64,000 bases of DNA from CAZCTC01 sp964501335 (GCA_964501335.1 CAZCTC010000017.1:57523-121522); one strand, 5' to 3'. Positions 40,745 to 51,300 are shown, counted from the first letter of the stretch. A program made the numbers and translations. The notes: a model not told the origin generated them from the sequence alone.

Positions 40745-41584
40745 TTGCATATCCTTGTGGCCATCAAACAGGTGCCGGATACCACTAATATCCGCATCGA
40801 CCCGGAAACGGGGAATCTGGTGCGCGAAGGGGTACCGGCGATCATGAACCCTTATGACGCCCATGCGCTGGCTGCCGCTGTGGAATTAAAACACAAATAC
40901 GGCGGAAAAATTACGATCATCACCATGGGCCCCAACTCATTCGTCGCTTCGATCCGCGAAGCCATCGAATTGGGCGCCGATCGTGGTATTCTGGTCTCCG
41001 ATCGTAAATTCGCCGGCGCGGACACTCTGGCGACCTCCTATGTGCTCGCCAGCACCATCGAAGCCCTCCAAAAAGAAGGCCCGGTCGATCTGGTCCTCTT
41101 CGGCAAACAGGCCATCGACGGCGATACCGCCCAGGTCGGCCCCGGCGTCGGCGTCCGGCTCGATATGCCTGTCGTAACCTATGTGGTCAAAATCCGCGAA
41201 GTCGACGAAAAACGGCAACGGGTCATTGTCGAACGCAAAACCGAACATGTCGTCGAAGTGATCGAACTGCCGCTGCCGGCGCTGCTCACCTGCGAAAAAG
41301 AAATCGCCGAGATCCCCTTCGCCCCCCTCCCCGATCTGGTGCGCTCTCTCACCTATCAACCTGAGAACTGGACCACCGCCGACGGCCCTGTGACATTCGA
41401 TATCGCCCAGATCGGCGTCAAGGGGTCCCCCACCGTGGTCTACAAACAGGAGACCCCCTCCATGCGCCAGGCCGGTGAAGTGATCAATTCCCGCGAAACC
41501 GGGATTCCTGCCGCGGTCAAGACGGCTCTGAACAAATCCGACGCCGCCGGAATTTTGAAACAAGTATTAGGAGGCGGCCAATGA
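40745..41584 (+). CDS. fixA: Electron transfer flavoprotein beta subunit (EtfB/FixA)
   Basis: 279 residues, TTG start with GGAGG 7 nt upstream. HILVAIKQVPDTTNIRIDPE is the EtfB N-terminus, and MNPYDAHALAAAVELK and LFGKQAIDGDTAQVGPGVG are conserved nucleotide-binding parts. With EtfA it binds FAD and, in bifurcating types, a second FAD near the NADH site. The four-gene order here (beta, alpha, quinone oxidoreductase, ferredoxin) is that of EtfABCX, which couples NADH oxidation to quinone and ferredoxin reduction. It overlaps the next gene by 4 nt (ATGA). Confidence 0.95.
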   Translation: MHILVAIKQVPDTTNIRIDPETGNLVREGVPAIMNPYDAHALAAAVELKHKYGGKITIITMGPNSFVASIREAIELGADRGILVSDRKFAGADTLATSYVLASTIEALQKEGPVDLVLFGKQAIDGDTAQVGPGVGVRLDMPVVTYVVKIREVDEKRQRVIVERKTEHVVEVIELPLPALLTCEKEIAEIPFAPLPDLVRSLTYQPENWTTADGPVTFDIAQIGVKGSPTVVYKQETPSMRQAGEVINSRETGIPAAVKTALNKSDAAGILKQVLGGGQ

Positions 41585-42621
41585 TCCGTCGGTTCTGGGT
41601 CTTCATTGAACAAGAAGACGGCAAAGTCCATCCCGTCTCCTGGGAACTGCTGGGCGTCGCCCGCCGGCTCGCCTCTCAGGTCGCCGAGGAAGCCAAAGCG
41701 GCCGGAGATGAAGTCGCCGTAGAAGGTGTGCTGCTCGGCAACAACGTGGAATCGATTGCGCAGGAAGCGCTGCATTACGGCGCCGACCGGGTTTATCTGG
41801 TGGATTCTCCGATGCTGGCACACTACCGCAACTGCCCCTATTACCGCACCATCACCAATGTGGCCCGGAAACACAAGCCCGAAGTCTTCCTGATCGGGGC
41901 CACCACCCTGGGACGCGATCTCGCCGGCGCCATCGCCACCGCGCTCCGCACCGGCCTGACCGCCGACTGCACCCAGCTGGAAATGGGCGAAGTGAAAAAC
42001 GCCCCGCGCCGCGTCCTGCTGGCCACCCGTCCCGCCTACGGCGGCAACATTCTGGCCACGATCGTCTGCAAAGACCGCGTGCCCCAGATGTCCAGCGTCC
42101 GCCCCCGCGTCTTCCCCATGCCCGCCCGCACCGCCGAAACCTCCGGCGAAATCGTGCGCGAAACCATTGAAATGGGCGAAGAAGAGGCCAAGGCCTGCAT
42201 CCTGGAACTGGTCCACGGTACAGGCGAAAGCCTGGCCATCGAATACGCCGACGTGATCGTCACCGGCGGCCGCGGTTTGGGCGGTCCGGAAGGCTTCAAA
42301 CTGCTGGAAGAGCTGGCCGATCTGCTCGGCGGCGTGGTCGGGTGCAGTCGCCCCTGCGTCGACGCCGGCTGGATGACCTACGCCCATCAGGTGGGACAAT
42401 CCGGGAAAACCGTCCGCCCCAAACTCTACATCGTCGCCGGGGTCTCCGGCGCGCTGCAACACAAAGTCGGGATGCAGGGTTCCGATTTTATCATTGCCAT
42501 CAACAACGATCCCAAGGCGCCGATCTTTGAGGTAGCCGATGTGGGCATCGTGGGAGACCTCTTCCAGGTCATCCCGGCGATGATTGAACAAATTAAGGCA
42601 CTCAAGGAGGCTAAAGCATGA
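41581..42621 (+). CDS. fixB: Electron transfer flavoprotein alpha subunit (EtfA/FixB)
   Basis: 346 residues. The C-terminal FAD domain contains GGRGLGGPEGFKLLEELADLL, GCSRPCVDAGWM, QVGQSGKTVRPKLYI, GVSGALQHKVGM and IINxDPKAPIFEVADVGIVGD-like sequence. All are standard EtfA signatures; the N-terminal alpha/beta domain precedes. Its start overlaps fixA and its end overlaps fixC, each as ATGA, indicating coupled translation of an equimolar complex. Confidence 0.96.
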   Translation: MIRRFWVFIEQEDGKVHPVSWELLGVARRLASQVAEEAKAAGDEVAVEGVLLGNNVESIAQEALHYGADRVYLVDSPMLAHYRNCPYYRTITNVARKHKPEVFLIGATTLGRDLAGAIATALRTGLTADCTQLEMGEVKNAPRRVLLATRPAYGGNILATIVCKDRVPQMSSVRPRVFPMPARTAETSGEIVRETIEMGEEEAKACILELVHGTGESLAIEYADVIVTGGRGLGGPEGFKLLEELADLLGGVVGCSRPCVDAGWMTYAHQVGQSGKTVRPKLYIVAGVSGALQHKVGMQGSDFIIAINNDPKAPIFEVADVGIVGDLFQVIPAMIEQIKALKEAKA

Positions 42622-43970
42622 GCGGCGAGCAACTGCGCTTCGACGCCATTGTAGTCGGCGCCGGATTGGCCGGGTCAGCTGCCGCCATGGTTCTGGCGCG
42701 CGCCGGTCTGAAAACGGCATTGATCGAACGAGGACGGGAAGCCGGCGGCAAGAACTATTTCGGCGGGGCCATCTACACCCACGCCATCGCCGAACTGCTG
42801 CCCGATTACATGAGCCGCAAGCCCCCCTTTGAACGGCCCGTCAGCGAGGCCGGCTTCTGGTTCCTGGCTCCCGACGGTCTGACCAAGATGACGGTCCAGG
42901 GCGGCCATCTGAACAAAGAACCCGCCGACGCCTACACCACGCTGCGCGCGCTCTTCGATCCCTGGTGGGCCCGCCAGGCGCAGGAGGCCGGTGCCCTTTT
43001 GATTCCCAAGACCACCGTGATCGATTTCATCCGCAGCAGCGACGGCCGGGTCACCGGCGTCGTCACCGATCGGCCCCAGGGCGAGATCTACGCCCCGGTG
43101 GTCATCGTCTGCGAAGGCGTCAACAACCTGCTCGCTCAAAAACTGGGACTGGCCAAATCAGACCTCAACCCCACCACGGTAGCCCTGGCCTTCAAACAGG
43201 TCATCGGCCTGCCGATGGATACCATCAATGCCCGTTTCGGCCTCAAGGACGAAAGCCAGGGTGTGGCGGTCTCGGTCCTGGGCGATGTTTCGTTGGGATT
43301 GCCCGGCATGGGTTTCGTCTATACCAACAAGACCTCGGTCTCCGTCGGTCTGGGCATGATGCTCGATGTCATGGCCGACTACCGGCTGCGCCCCTACGAT
43401 GTACTGCAACGCTACCTCCAGCACCCGTCCATCGCCCCCCTGGTCGAAGGCGGGCAGCTGCTGGAATACGGCGCCCATCTGATCCCTGAAGGCGGTTACA
43501 GCACCATGCCGCAGCTCTACACCGACGGCGTGATGCTCGCCGGGGACTGCGCTTCGATGGTCAATGCGTTGCACTGGGAAGGGACCAACATGGCCCTCGT
43601 CGCCGGCCGGCTGGCCGCCGAGACGGCCATCGAGGCTCACAAGCGGGGCGATTTCAGCGAACGTTCCCTCTCCATGTACGAAGACAAGCTCAAGCAGTGC
43701 TTCCTGCTGCCCGATCTCTATCAATATCGGGGCTTTGCCCACTTCCTGGAAACCCACCCCGAATTTATGGGCATCTACCCGGCCTTCCTCAACGATGCCA
43801 TGGGCCAGTTCTTCACGGCCTACGGCAAACCCAAGGAAGCGCTCTTCAAAGATATGTACGGCGCTCTGACCAAACGACGGTCGCTCTTCAAAGCGGTCGG
43901 TGACATTATTTCTATGGGGAACGCCATCTCGGCGATTTCTTCTCTGCGAAAGGCGGTATTGGGATGGTAA
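42618..43970 (+). CDS. fixC: ETF-quinone oxidoreductase family flavoprotein (EtfC/FixC)
   Basis: 450 residues. The FAD-binding GxGxxG segment is AIVVGAGLAGSAAAMVLARAG near residue 10. GGKNYFGGAIYTHAIAELL and GFVYTNKTSVSVGLG follow, and the second dinucleotide motif YTDGVMLAGDCASMVN is near residue 305. It takes electrons from EtfAB to membrane quinone. It overlaps fixX by 7 nt. No membrane helix is obvious; membrane association in the family is monotopic. Confidence 0.95.
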   Translation: MSGEQLRFDAIVVGAGLAGSAAAMVLARAGLKTALIERGREAGGKNYFGGAIYTHAIAELLPDYMSRKPPFERPVSEAGFWFLAPDGLTKMTVQGGHLNKEPADAYTTLRALFDPWWARQAQEAGALLIPKTTVIDFIRSSDGRVTGVVTDRPQGEIYAPVVIVCEGVNNLLAQKLGLAKSDLNPTTVALAFKQVIGLPMDTINARFGLKDESQGVAVSVLGDVSLGLPGMGFVYTNKTSVSVGLGMMLDVMADYRLRPYDVLQRYLQHPSIAPLVEGGQLLEYGAHLIPEGGYSTMPQLYTDGVMLAGDCASMVNALHWEGTNMALVAGRLAAETAIEAHKRGDFSERSLSMYEDKLKQCFLLPDLYQYRGFAHFLETHPEFMGIYPAFLNDAMGQFFTAYGKPKEALFKDMYGALTKRRSLFKAVGDIISMGNAISAISSLRKAVLGW

Positions 43971-44317
43971 AGAAAATCGAAGGCTTCAATTTCAAGCCCA
44001 AGGAACTGCCCAAAGAGGTACGCGATACGCTGCCCAAGGTGTACGTCGATGATATGCTGATGTCGCTAAAGTATTTCGTCGATGAACAAAAAGCCCATCT
44101 GTGGATCAAAGACGCCAATGTCTGCGCGGAATGCACACATAAGCCCTGCATCTACTTCTGCCCGGTGGGCGTCTATGCACTGGGCCCCGACAACAAAATC
44201 CAGGTCGCCTATCAGGCCTGTGTGGAATGCGGCAGCTGCCGGCTGGGCTGCCCTTACAAAAACATCGGCTGGGTTTTGCCCCGCGGCGGCTACGGCGTCG
44301 CCTACAAATTCGGCTAA
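43964..44317 (+). CDS. fixX: Ferredoxin-like protein EtfX/FixX
   Basis: 117 residues. Cys motifs CAECTHKPCIYFCPVGVY and CVECGSCRLGCPYKNIGW provide ligands for one or two Fe-S clusters, as in FixX proteins that accompany FixC. The N-terminal 45 residues (FKPKELPKEVRDTLPKVYVD) are longer than the minimal ferredoxin core. It completes EtfABCX and is followed by a strong 19-bp hairpin. Partner ferredoxin oxidoreductase (IorAB) is encoded about 10 kb away. Confidence 0.93.
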   Translation: MVKKIEGFNFKPKELPKEVRDTLPKVYVDDMLMSLKYFVDEQKAHLWIKDANVCAECTHKPCIYFCPVGVYALGPDNKIQVAYQACVECGSCRLGCPYKNIGWVLPRGGYGVAYKFG

Positions 44318-44328
44318 ACAATCCCTTT

Positions 44329-44440
44329 TATAAAAAAGCGCGCCCTCTTCGAGGGCGCGCTTTTTTATATAAACAAATAACTCTCTCTGCCTGCTTCACA
44401 CAGCGCGGCGATTCAGGCCGAACAAAGCCCTTTTGCGGTA
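44329..44440 (-). repeat. Composite hairpin repeat, reverse orientation, after fixX
   Basis: A 19-bp perfect stem (44329-44347 with 44351-44369, loop TTC) with flanking A and T runs makes an excellent fixX terminator. It is followed by the reverse module (ATAAACAAATAACTCTCTCTG, GCGCGGCG, CTTTTGCGGTA). Confidence 0.8.
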
Positions 44441-44445
44441 CTGCG

Positions 44446-44572
44446 AAAAAAGCCTGTGTTTTTGCGCGCATTCTTATGCGCGCAAAAACACAAACAAAAA
44501 ACTCTCTCTCCCCTGCTTCGCACAGCGCGTCGCTTCAAGCCGAACAAAAACCTTTTGCGGGGCGCTAAAATG
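44446..44572 (-). repeat. Second reverse composite hairpin repeat
   Basis: Starts AAAAAGCC, then a 17-bp stem (44455-44471 with 44476-44492) with loop TCTT (AAGA on the minus strand), AACAAAAAACTCTCTCTC, GCGCGTCGCTTCAAGCC and CCTTTTGCGGGGCG. Two copies in tandem separate fixX from ndk, and both read in the ndk direction. Confidence 0.8.
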
Positions 44573-44580
44573 CGCGTAAT

Positions 44581-45042
44581 TTATAAACGATAACCGGAAT
44601 GAATCCAGGGCTCGATATCTTTCTCATAAGCATGGATCTCTTCCGGCTGGAAATACAACGCAATTTCCCGCTGCGCCGATTCCACACTGTCCGAGCCATG
44701 GATCAAATTGCGTTGATTGGAAATCCCCAAATCGCCCCGGATCGTCCCGGGCGCGGCTTCCGTCGCATTGGTCTTGCCCATCATGCCCCGCATCACCGCC
44801 ACCGCTTCCGGGCCTTCCACCACCATCACCACCATCGGTCCGGAAATGATAAAATTGTGCAGCCCGGCATAGAACGGTTTTCCCACATGCTCGCCGTAAT
44901 GCCGCTCCGCCATTTCAGGGCTCATCCGGATCATCTTCATGGCCGCGATCCGCATGCCACGCCGCTCAATGCGCCCGACAATTTCCCCGATCAATCCACG
45001 CTGCACCGTGTCGGGTTTAAGAATAATAAGAGTCCGTTCCAC
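44581..45042 (-). CDS. ndk: Nucleoside diphosphate kinase
   Basis: 153 residues, GTG start with AGGAGG 8 nt before it. RTLIILKPDTVQRGLIGEI opens the protein, and the active-site His lies in RNLIHGSDSVESAQREI near residue 115. It transfers phosphate from ATP to NDPs through phospho-His. The C-terminal FQPEEIHAYE is standard. Single gene flanked by repeat elements on both sides. Confidence 0.97.
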   Translation of the reverse strand: MERTLIILKPDTVQRGLIGEIVGRIERRGMRIAAMKMIRMSPEMAERHYGEHVGKPFYAGLHNFIISGPMVVMVVEGPEAVAVMRGMMGKTNATEAAPGTIRGDLGISNQRNLIHGSDSVESAQREIALYFQPEEIHAYEKDIEPWIHSGYRL

Positions 45043-45063
45043 AGTCCTACCTCCTGGTTAGTT

Positions 45064-45145
45064 CATTTTTCGACATGCCGTCAAGGGATGCGTTACCCCT
45101 CAAATTAATACGGTTTCACTGAAACCAAATGCCTGTCGAAAAATG
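45064..45145. promoter_or_regulatory. Spaced inverted repeat upstream of ndk
   Basis: CATTTTTCGACA (45064-45075) and TGTCGAAAAATG (45134-45145) are perfect 12-bp inverted copies about 58 bp apart, with a smaller GGTTTC/GAAACC hairpin between them. The array covers the ndk leader and promoter region. It could be a paired operator or a stem extended in RNA; no regulator is evident. Confidence 0.4.
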
Positions 45146-45204
45146 TATTTTCCGTTCTGGATTTCCTGCTTGTGTCGTTGCTATTTTCGCCGCTTCCCGG
45201 CATC

Positions 45205-45312
45205 CCGCACAGGGCACTTTCCCCGTAAGACATGCCGCGCGGGATAAGGAGGGAGAGTTGTTTTTATTCATAGTTTCGCCCGCCTGGGAAGGCGGGCGAA
45301 ACTCGAAAGCAT
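45205..45312 (+). repeat. Composite hairpin repeat
   Basis: Module with ATCCCGC...GCGGGAT able to pair, CCCCGTAAGACATGCCGCGC, GAGAGTTG, then a 14-bp stem (45272-45285 with 45290-45303) and GGGA loop. It lies 14 bp beyond the stop of the giant TPR gene and may mark its 3' end. Confidence 0.78.
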
Positions 45313-45325
45313 TTACCGGTTAGCG

Positions 45326-48300
45326 CTATTTATCCCTGAGGATAGTCTGAGCCCGGTTGAAACAATCCATTGCCTTTTCCATCTGGGAATCCTGAAGATA
45401 GGCATCCCCCAATGTCTTCAACAGATTGATATGTTGAGGCTCATAGCTCAAATACAACTCCAGATCATCAAAGACCTCGCGCACCATCGCCTTGGCCCGG
45501 ATCAATTGCCCATACAACTTGAGCGATCCCTCTTGATCACTGGTGTACCACAACGCCCGCGCCAGTTCAAGCTGCAGTGAATGGTCTTTTTTGTTCTTCT
45601 TAAGCTGCTCCTGCAATCGGGTCAGCTCTTCCGGAGAGACAACCGGCCATTCCGGCTTGGGCAACGGCTGAGGCTGCAAAACCCCGGTCTGTTTCTTGGA
45701 ACGTCCCAGACCACCCGTTGTCTGCTTGCTGCTGTTGCCGGCATTGCCCAGGCGTCCCAACGCTCCGGTCTGTCGAAGCTGCTGGAAACGCTCGCCCAGA
45801 GATTCACCTTCACGCAACGGCTTGCTGCTCTCTTTGGCCTCCGAGGGCGGCAGCATCCCGGTCTGAGCTTTGGCCTCCGATTGGGCCGGCGGCTGGGCCG
45901 GTTTCGCCGCTGCGGGAGTCGGCTTGGAATCTGAATCCAACGGATAAGCTGTCATGGCCTGATGCGTTTGCTTTTGTGCCGGCAAAGACCCCGTCTGCTG
46001 CGGCTTAGCCGCCGGTTGCGGCTGCGCCGATTGTGTCGGTTTCTGAGCCGGCTGTTGTTGCGGCGGCAGCGTCCCGGTCTGCTGCGGTTTGGCGGCGGGT
46101 TGCTGCGGTGCCGGTTGGGCCGGTTTCTGAGCCGACTGTTGTTGCGGCGGCAGCGTCCCGGTCTGTTGAGGCTTCGCGGCCGGTTGCGGCTGAGCCGGTT
46201 GAGCCGGTTGAGCCGGTTTGGCCTGAGCTTTCGCAGCTTCCTCTTCCGCCGCCTTGGCCGTAGGACGCGGCACCGGTTTGACCTCTGACCCGGGTTTCTT
46301 CCCCAGAATCTCAGCGACCCGCACCTGGGCCTCGGCTTCGGCCTGAGCCCGGAGTTCATCTTCTTTCCCTGCTGTCAGGCTTTGCAACCAGGCCAGAGCA
46401 TCGTCCCCTGAAAGCATCTCCCCATCTTCAGGAGAGGGCTCCGGAGCCGGTTCCGGCTGGTCGCCAAAACGAGTAAATCCAAATGAAGAAACGGTCTCAG
46501 TCTCATCTTCAGCAGAAATTTCAGGAGCTGCGGGTATGGCCTCCGGCGCTTCTCCAAAACCGGTCCAGCCGAAGAAAGCGTCATTTTGACGGCTCCCTTG
46601 CGACGCCGGCGCAGCTTTCGCCGCAGGCGGAGTCGACACTGCCGGTGAGACATTCTGAGCCGGTGGCTCCGGAATGGTCGGTTGAGCAGACCTGGGAGGA
46701 ACGGCCTGAGCGGCCGGCGGTTGGGCCGGAGCAGCAGGTTTCTTCCCCAAAATCTCAGCTACCCGGACCTGAGCTTCCGCCTCGGCCTGAGCCCGCAATT
46801 CATCTTCTTTTCCGGCCGTCAAACTCTGCAACCAGGCCAGAGCATCATCGCCGGAAAGCATATCCCCATCATTGGAAGGCGCCGCCGCCGGTGGTTCAGG
46901 TTTGCTCGGTGACGCTTCAATCTTTGGGGCGGATGTCGACGTCACCGCGGCCACTTTTGGGGATGAAGATTCGGTCCGCGGGGCCGAGGCCGGCGGTTCG
47001 GGCGGTTTCGAGACCGGGGTCGAAGGTTTCTTCCCCAGGATCTCCGCCGTCCGCGCATCCGCTTCAGCCTGCGCCTGCGCCTTCAGTTCATCTTCTTTCC
47101 CGGTCATCAGGCTTTGCAGCCAGGCCAGGGCATCGTCGCCCGAAAGCATATCCCCATCGCTCGCCGGAGCTACCGCAGGCGGTTCGACTTTAGCCGGGGC
47201 CGGTTCTGTGTGCGGCGCTGCCGCCGGGGCTGATTCGGTCCGTGGAGCAGCTTCAGTGCGCCGGGCGGCAGACGGCGTTTCGGGCGGCTTCGCAGCGGGA
47301 GTCGAAGGTTTCTTCCCCAGGATCTCCGCCGTCCGCGCATCCGCTTCAGCCTGCGCCTGCGCCTTCAGTTCGTCTTCTTTCCCGGCCATCAGGCTTTGCA
47401 GCCAGGCCAGAGCATCATCCCCCGAAAGCATATCCCCGTCGCTCGCCGGAGCTACCGCAGGCGCCGGGGCCGGCGGTTCGACTTTAACCGGGGCCGGTTC
47501 CGTACGCGAGGCCACCGGCGGAGCCGATTCGGTCCGGGGAGCAGTCTCAGTGCGAGGCGCCGCTGTCGGCGGTTCGGGCGGTTTCGAGACCGGGGTCGAA
47601 GGTTTCTTCCCCAGGATCTCCGCCGTCCGCGCATCCGCTTCAGCCTGCGCCTGCGCCTTCAGTTCGTCTTCTTTCCCGGCCATCAGGCTTTGCAGCCAGG
47701 CCAGGGCATCATCACCCGAAAGCATATCCCCATCGCTCGCCGGAGCTGCCGCGGGAACCGCGGCCGGCGGTTCAGCTTTGGCCGAAAGTGCTTCCGTGCG
47801 CGGAGCCGATTCGGTCCGCGGAGCAGCCTCGGTGCGCGGCGCCGCTGTCGGCGCTTCAGGCGGTTTCGCAGCGGGAGTCGAGGGTTTCTTCCCCAGGATC
47901 TCCGCCGTCCGCGCATCTGCTTCAGCCTGCGCCTGCGCCTTCAGTTCGTCTTCTTTCCCGGCCATCAGGCTTTGCAGCCAGGCCAGGGCATCGTCACCCG
48001 AAAGCATATCCCCATCGCTCGCCGGAGTTGCCGCAGGCGCCACGGCCGGCGGTTCGACTTTAACCGGGGCCGGTTCCGTACGCGAGGCCACCGGCGGGAC
48101 CGATTCGGTCCGGGGAGCAGCCTCAGTGCGCGGGGCCGCAGTCGGCGGTTCGGGCGGTTTCGAGACCGGGGTCGAGGGTTTCTTCCCCAGGATCTCCGCC
48201 GTTCGGGCATCCGCTTCGGCCTGCGCCTGCGCCTTCAGTTCATCTTCTTTCCCGGCCATCAGGCTTTGCAGCCAGGCCAGAGCATCGTCACCCGAAAGCA

Positions 48301-51300
48301 TATCCCCATCGCTCACCGGAGCGGCGGCAGGAGCTACCGCCGGCGGTTCAGCTTTGGCCGAAAGTGCTTCCGTGCGCGGAGCCGATTCGGTCCGCGGAGC
48401 AGCCTCGGTGCGCGGCGCCGCTGTCGGCGGTTCAACTTTGGCAAAAGCCGGTTCCGTGCGCGGGGCCGCAGTCGGCGCTTCAGGCGGTTTCGCAGCAGGG
48501 GTCGAGGGTTTCTTCCCCAGGATCTCCGCCGTCCGCGCATCCGCTTCAGCCTGCGCCTGCGCCTTCAGTTCGTCTTCTTTCCCGGCCATCAGGCTTTGCA
48601 GCCAGGCCAGAGCATCATCCCCCGAAAGCATATCCCCATCGCTCGCCGGAGCTGCCGCGGGAACCGCGGCCGGCGGTTCAGCTTTTTCCTCTACAGAAGG
48701 AGTCGTCGGTTGGACGGCCCGCAACCAATCGGGAACTTCTTCCTCAACTACCGGAGCCGCTTTCTCTTGAGACGGCAGAAGCGGCATTTCCTGTAACCAT
48801 TCGGGAATCTCTTCCTCTGCCGTCGGAGTTTCCGCCGCCACCGATGTTGCAGGTTGGATTTCCCGCAGCCAATCCGGCACACCTTCTTCAATTGTGGGAG
48901 TCTCTTCTACCACCACTGAAGTGGAAGGTTGAATCTCCCGCAACCAATCCGGCACGCCTTCTTCTGTGGATACCGGAGACTCATCGACAACGGGAGCCGA
49001 AGGTTGAACAGCCAACAACCAATCCGGCACTTCATCCTCGATACCGGAAGGTTCTTCTTCTACCACAGCCGTCGCAGGTTGAATCTCCCGCAACCAGTCC
49101 GGCACCTCATCTTCAATAGAAGAGGTCTCATTAACGACCGGGGTCGTCGGTTGAATTTCTCGCAACCAGTCCGGCACCTCATCTTCAGCCGCCGCAGACT
49201 CCTCTACCACCGCTGTCGCCGGTTGGATCTCCTGCAACCAATCGGGGACGCCGCTCTCGCCCGCCCCGGGTTCCAGTTGATTTTCAAACCAGGCCAGGGC
49301 ATCTTCCCCTGTAATCATTTCAGTTTCTTCCGTCGCCGCTGTTTCCGCGGCAACTTCAGTCCCCTGCTCCCCATCAAATCCCATCCAGCCGAAGAACCCC
49401 TCAGCAGGCTGAGCAGGAGCCGCTTCCGCAACTGCAGTCTCTTCCAGTGGCTGCTCATCCGTAAACGCAGCCCAATCAAACAGTTGATCGGTCGTCGTCG
49501 TCGTCTCTTCTGCCGGAGTGATAGAAATCATTCCTTCTACAGCTTCCGGCTCACCCGTATCCGTAAAGGAAAGCCAGCCAAAGACTTCCCCTTCCTGGGC
49601 CGGGGCAGACGGCGGAGTTTCAATTTCGGGCTGAACGGCTTCCATCACCGGAGTTCCCAGATCAGGTCCCCCGAACAAGGTCCAGCCAAACAACCCCGTA
49701 GCCTCATAGGTAATCTGCAGCGGATCCTCAGCATCAGCCTCTGCGATGAGAGCCTCGGTGCCTTCCAGCTCCCGCATCCAATCCGGGACTGAGTTCATCC
49801 CCGGAAGGGCTTCTTCTTCTTCAACCGGGGTCGGCTCACCCTGAGGCTGGAATTGCTGCATCCAATCAGGGATCTCGGTAGGAATTTCTTCTTCCGTTAC
49901 CTCAATTGCACCAGCCGAAACCTCTTCAGTCTGGCTGCGGTATTCCTGCAACCAATCGGGGACGCCTTCTTCTTCAGCCGCCGGGGTCTCTTCCACCGCC
50001 GTCGGCGCCGTCTGGATTTCCTGCANNNNNNNNNNNNNNNNNNNNNNNNNNNNNNNNNNNNNNNNNNNNNNNNNNNNNNNNNNNNNNNNNNNNNNNNNNN
50101 NNNNNNNNNNNNNNNNNNNNNNNNNTCTTCAGCCGCCGGGGTCTCTTCCACCGCCGTCGGCGCCGTCTGGATTTCCTGCAACCAATCGGGGATGCCTTCG
50201 TCTTCAGCCGTTGGGGCTTCCTCTACAGCGGCCGCCGGCTGAGTTGCCCGCAACCAGTCGGGGAGGCCTTCGTCTTCAGCCGTCGGGGCTTCCTCTACAG
50301 CAGCCGCCGGCTGAGTTGCCCGCAACCAGTCAGGAATGCCTTCGTNNNNNNNNNNNNNNNNNNNNNNNNNNNNNNNNNNNNNNNNNNNNNNNNNNNNNNN
50401 NNNNNNNNNNNNNNNNNNNNNNNNNNNNNNNNNNNNNNNNNNNNNCTTCAGCCGCCGGGGCTTCCTCTACAGCGGCCGCCGGCTGAGTTGCCCGCAACCA
50501 ATCGGGGATGCCTTCGTCTTCAGCCGCCGGGGCTTCCTCTACAGCGGCCGCCGGCTGAGTTGCCCGCAACCAGTCAGGAATGCCTTCGTCTTCAGCCGTC
50601 GGGGCTGCTTCAACAGCCGCCGCGGGCTGAGCTGCCTGCAACCAGTCAGGAATACCCTCATCTTCGGCCGCCGGGATTTCTTCAACAGCGGCCGGAGCCG
50701 GCGTTTCACTTAACCAATCCGGCAAACCCGCTTCCTCAGTAGCCTGATCGGCACCGAAAACGCCATTCATCCAATCGGGCACATCGGCAGCCTTTGTTTC
50801 ACCGGGAGCCGCCGAAGTTCGTTGCGCTTCCATCGCTTCCAACCACTCAGGAACCACCGGTTCAGGAGCCTTTGTTGGAGTAGAAGGCACCGGAATAACG
50901 GGAGGCGGAGCAGCCTGGGGTTCACTCCCGGGAGCCAGCCAATCCATCACCGCGGCGCCGGCATCCCCTTCACCACCCACCGCCCCCAAATCCCGCAACC
51001 AATCGGGGATCTGAATCTGCGTCTCCAGATTGGCCGTAATATCGACCAGACGCATTTCGGTTTCACTCATTTCCGGCAGAGCTTCAGAAATGCCCACCGA
51101 AATAGAAGCCGCCGAAAGCCGTTTGAACCACTCGGAACCCCGATTCACTTCAATTGATTCAGGTTTGTAGACCAATCGCTCCACGCTGATCTCCCGACTC
51201 TTCAAAGGAGAAGCCGTTTTGAAAAGCGCGACCGCCATACGGTTTTCCACATCCACTTCTTGAGCCTTTTTGAGGTACCGGTCACCTTCATCCTGACCGG

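Noticed and set aside
41440..42720. 426-codon minus-strand open frame opposite etfA
   Set aside because: Shadow of the high-GC EtfA coding sequence; the translated product has no domain and the sense gene is certain.
46872..48796. Long plus-strand open frames (up to 632 codons) opposite the giant repeat gene
   Set aside because: They are antisense shadows created by the GC-rich tandem repeats. Their translations are low-complexity (Ala/Ser/Gly or Arg/Phe-rich) without start signals, whereas the minus frame has TPRs and recognisable motifs.
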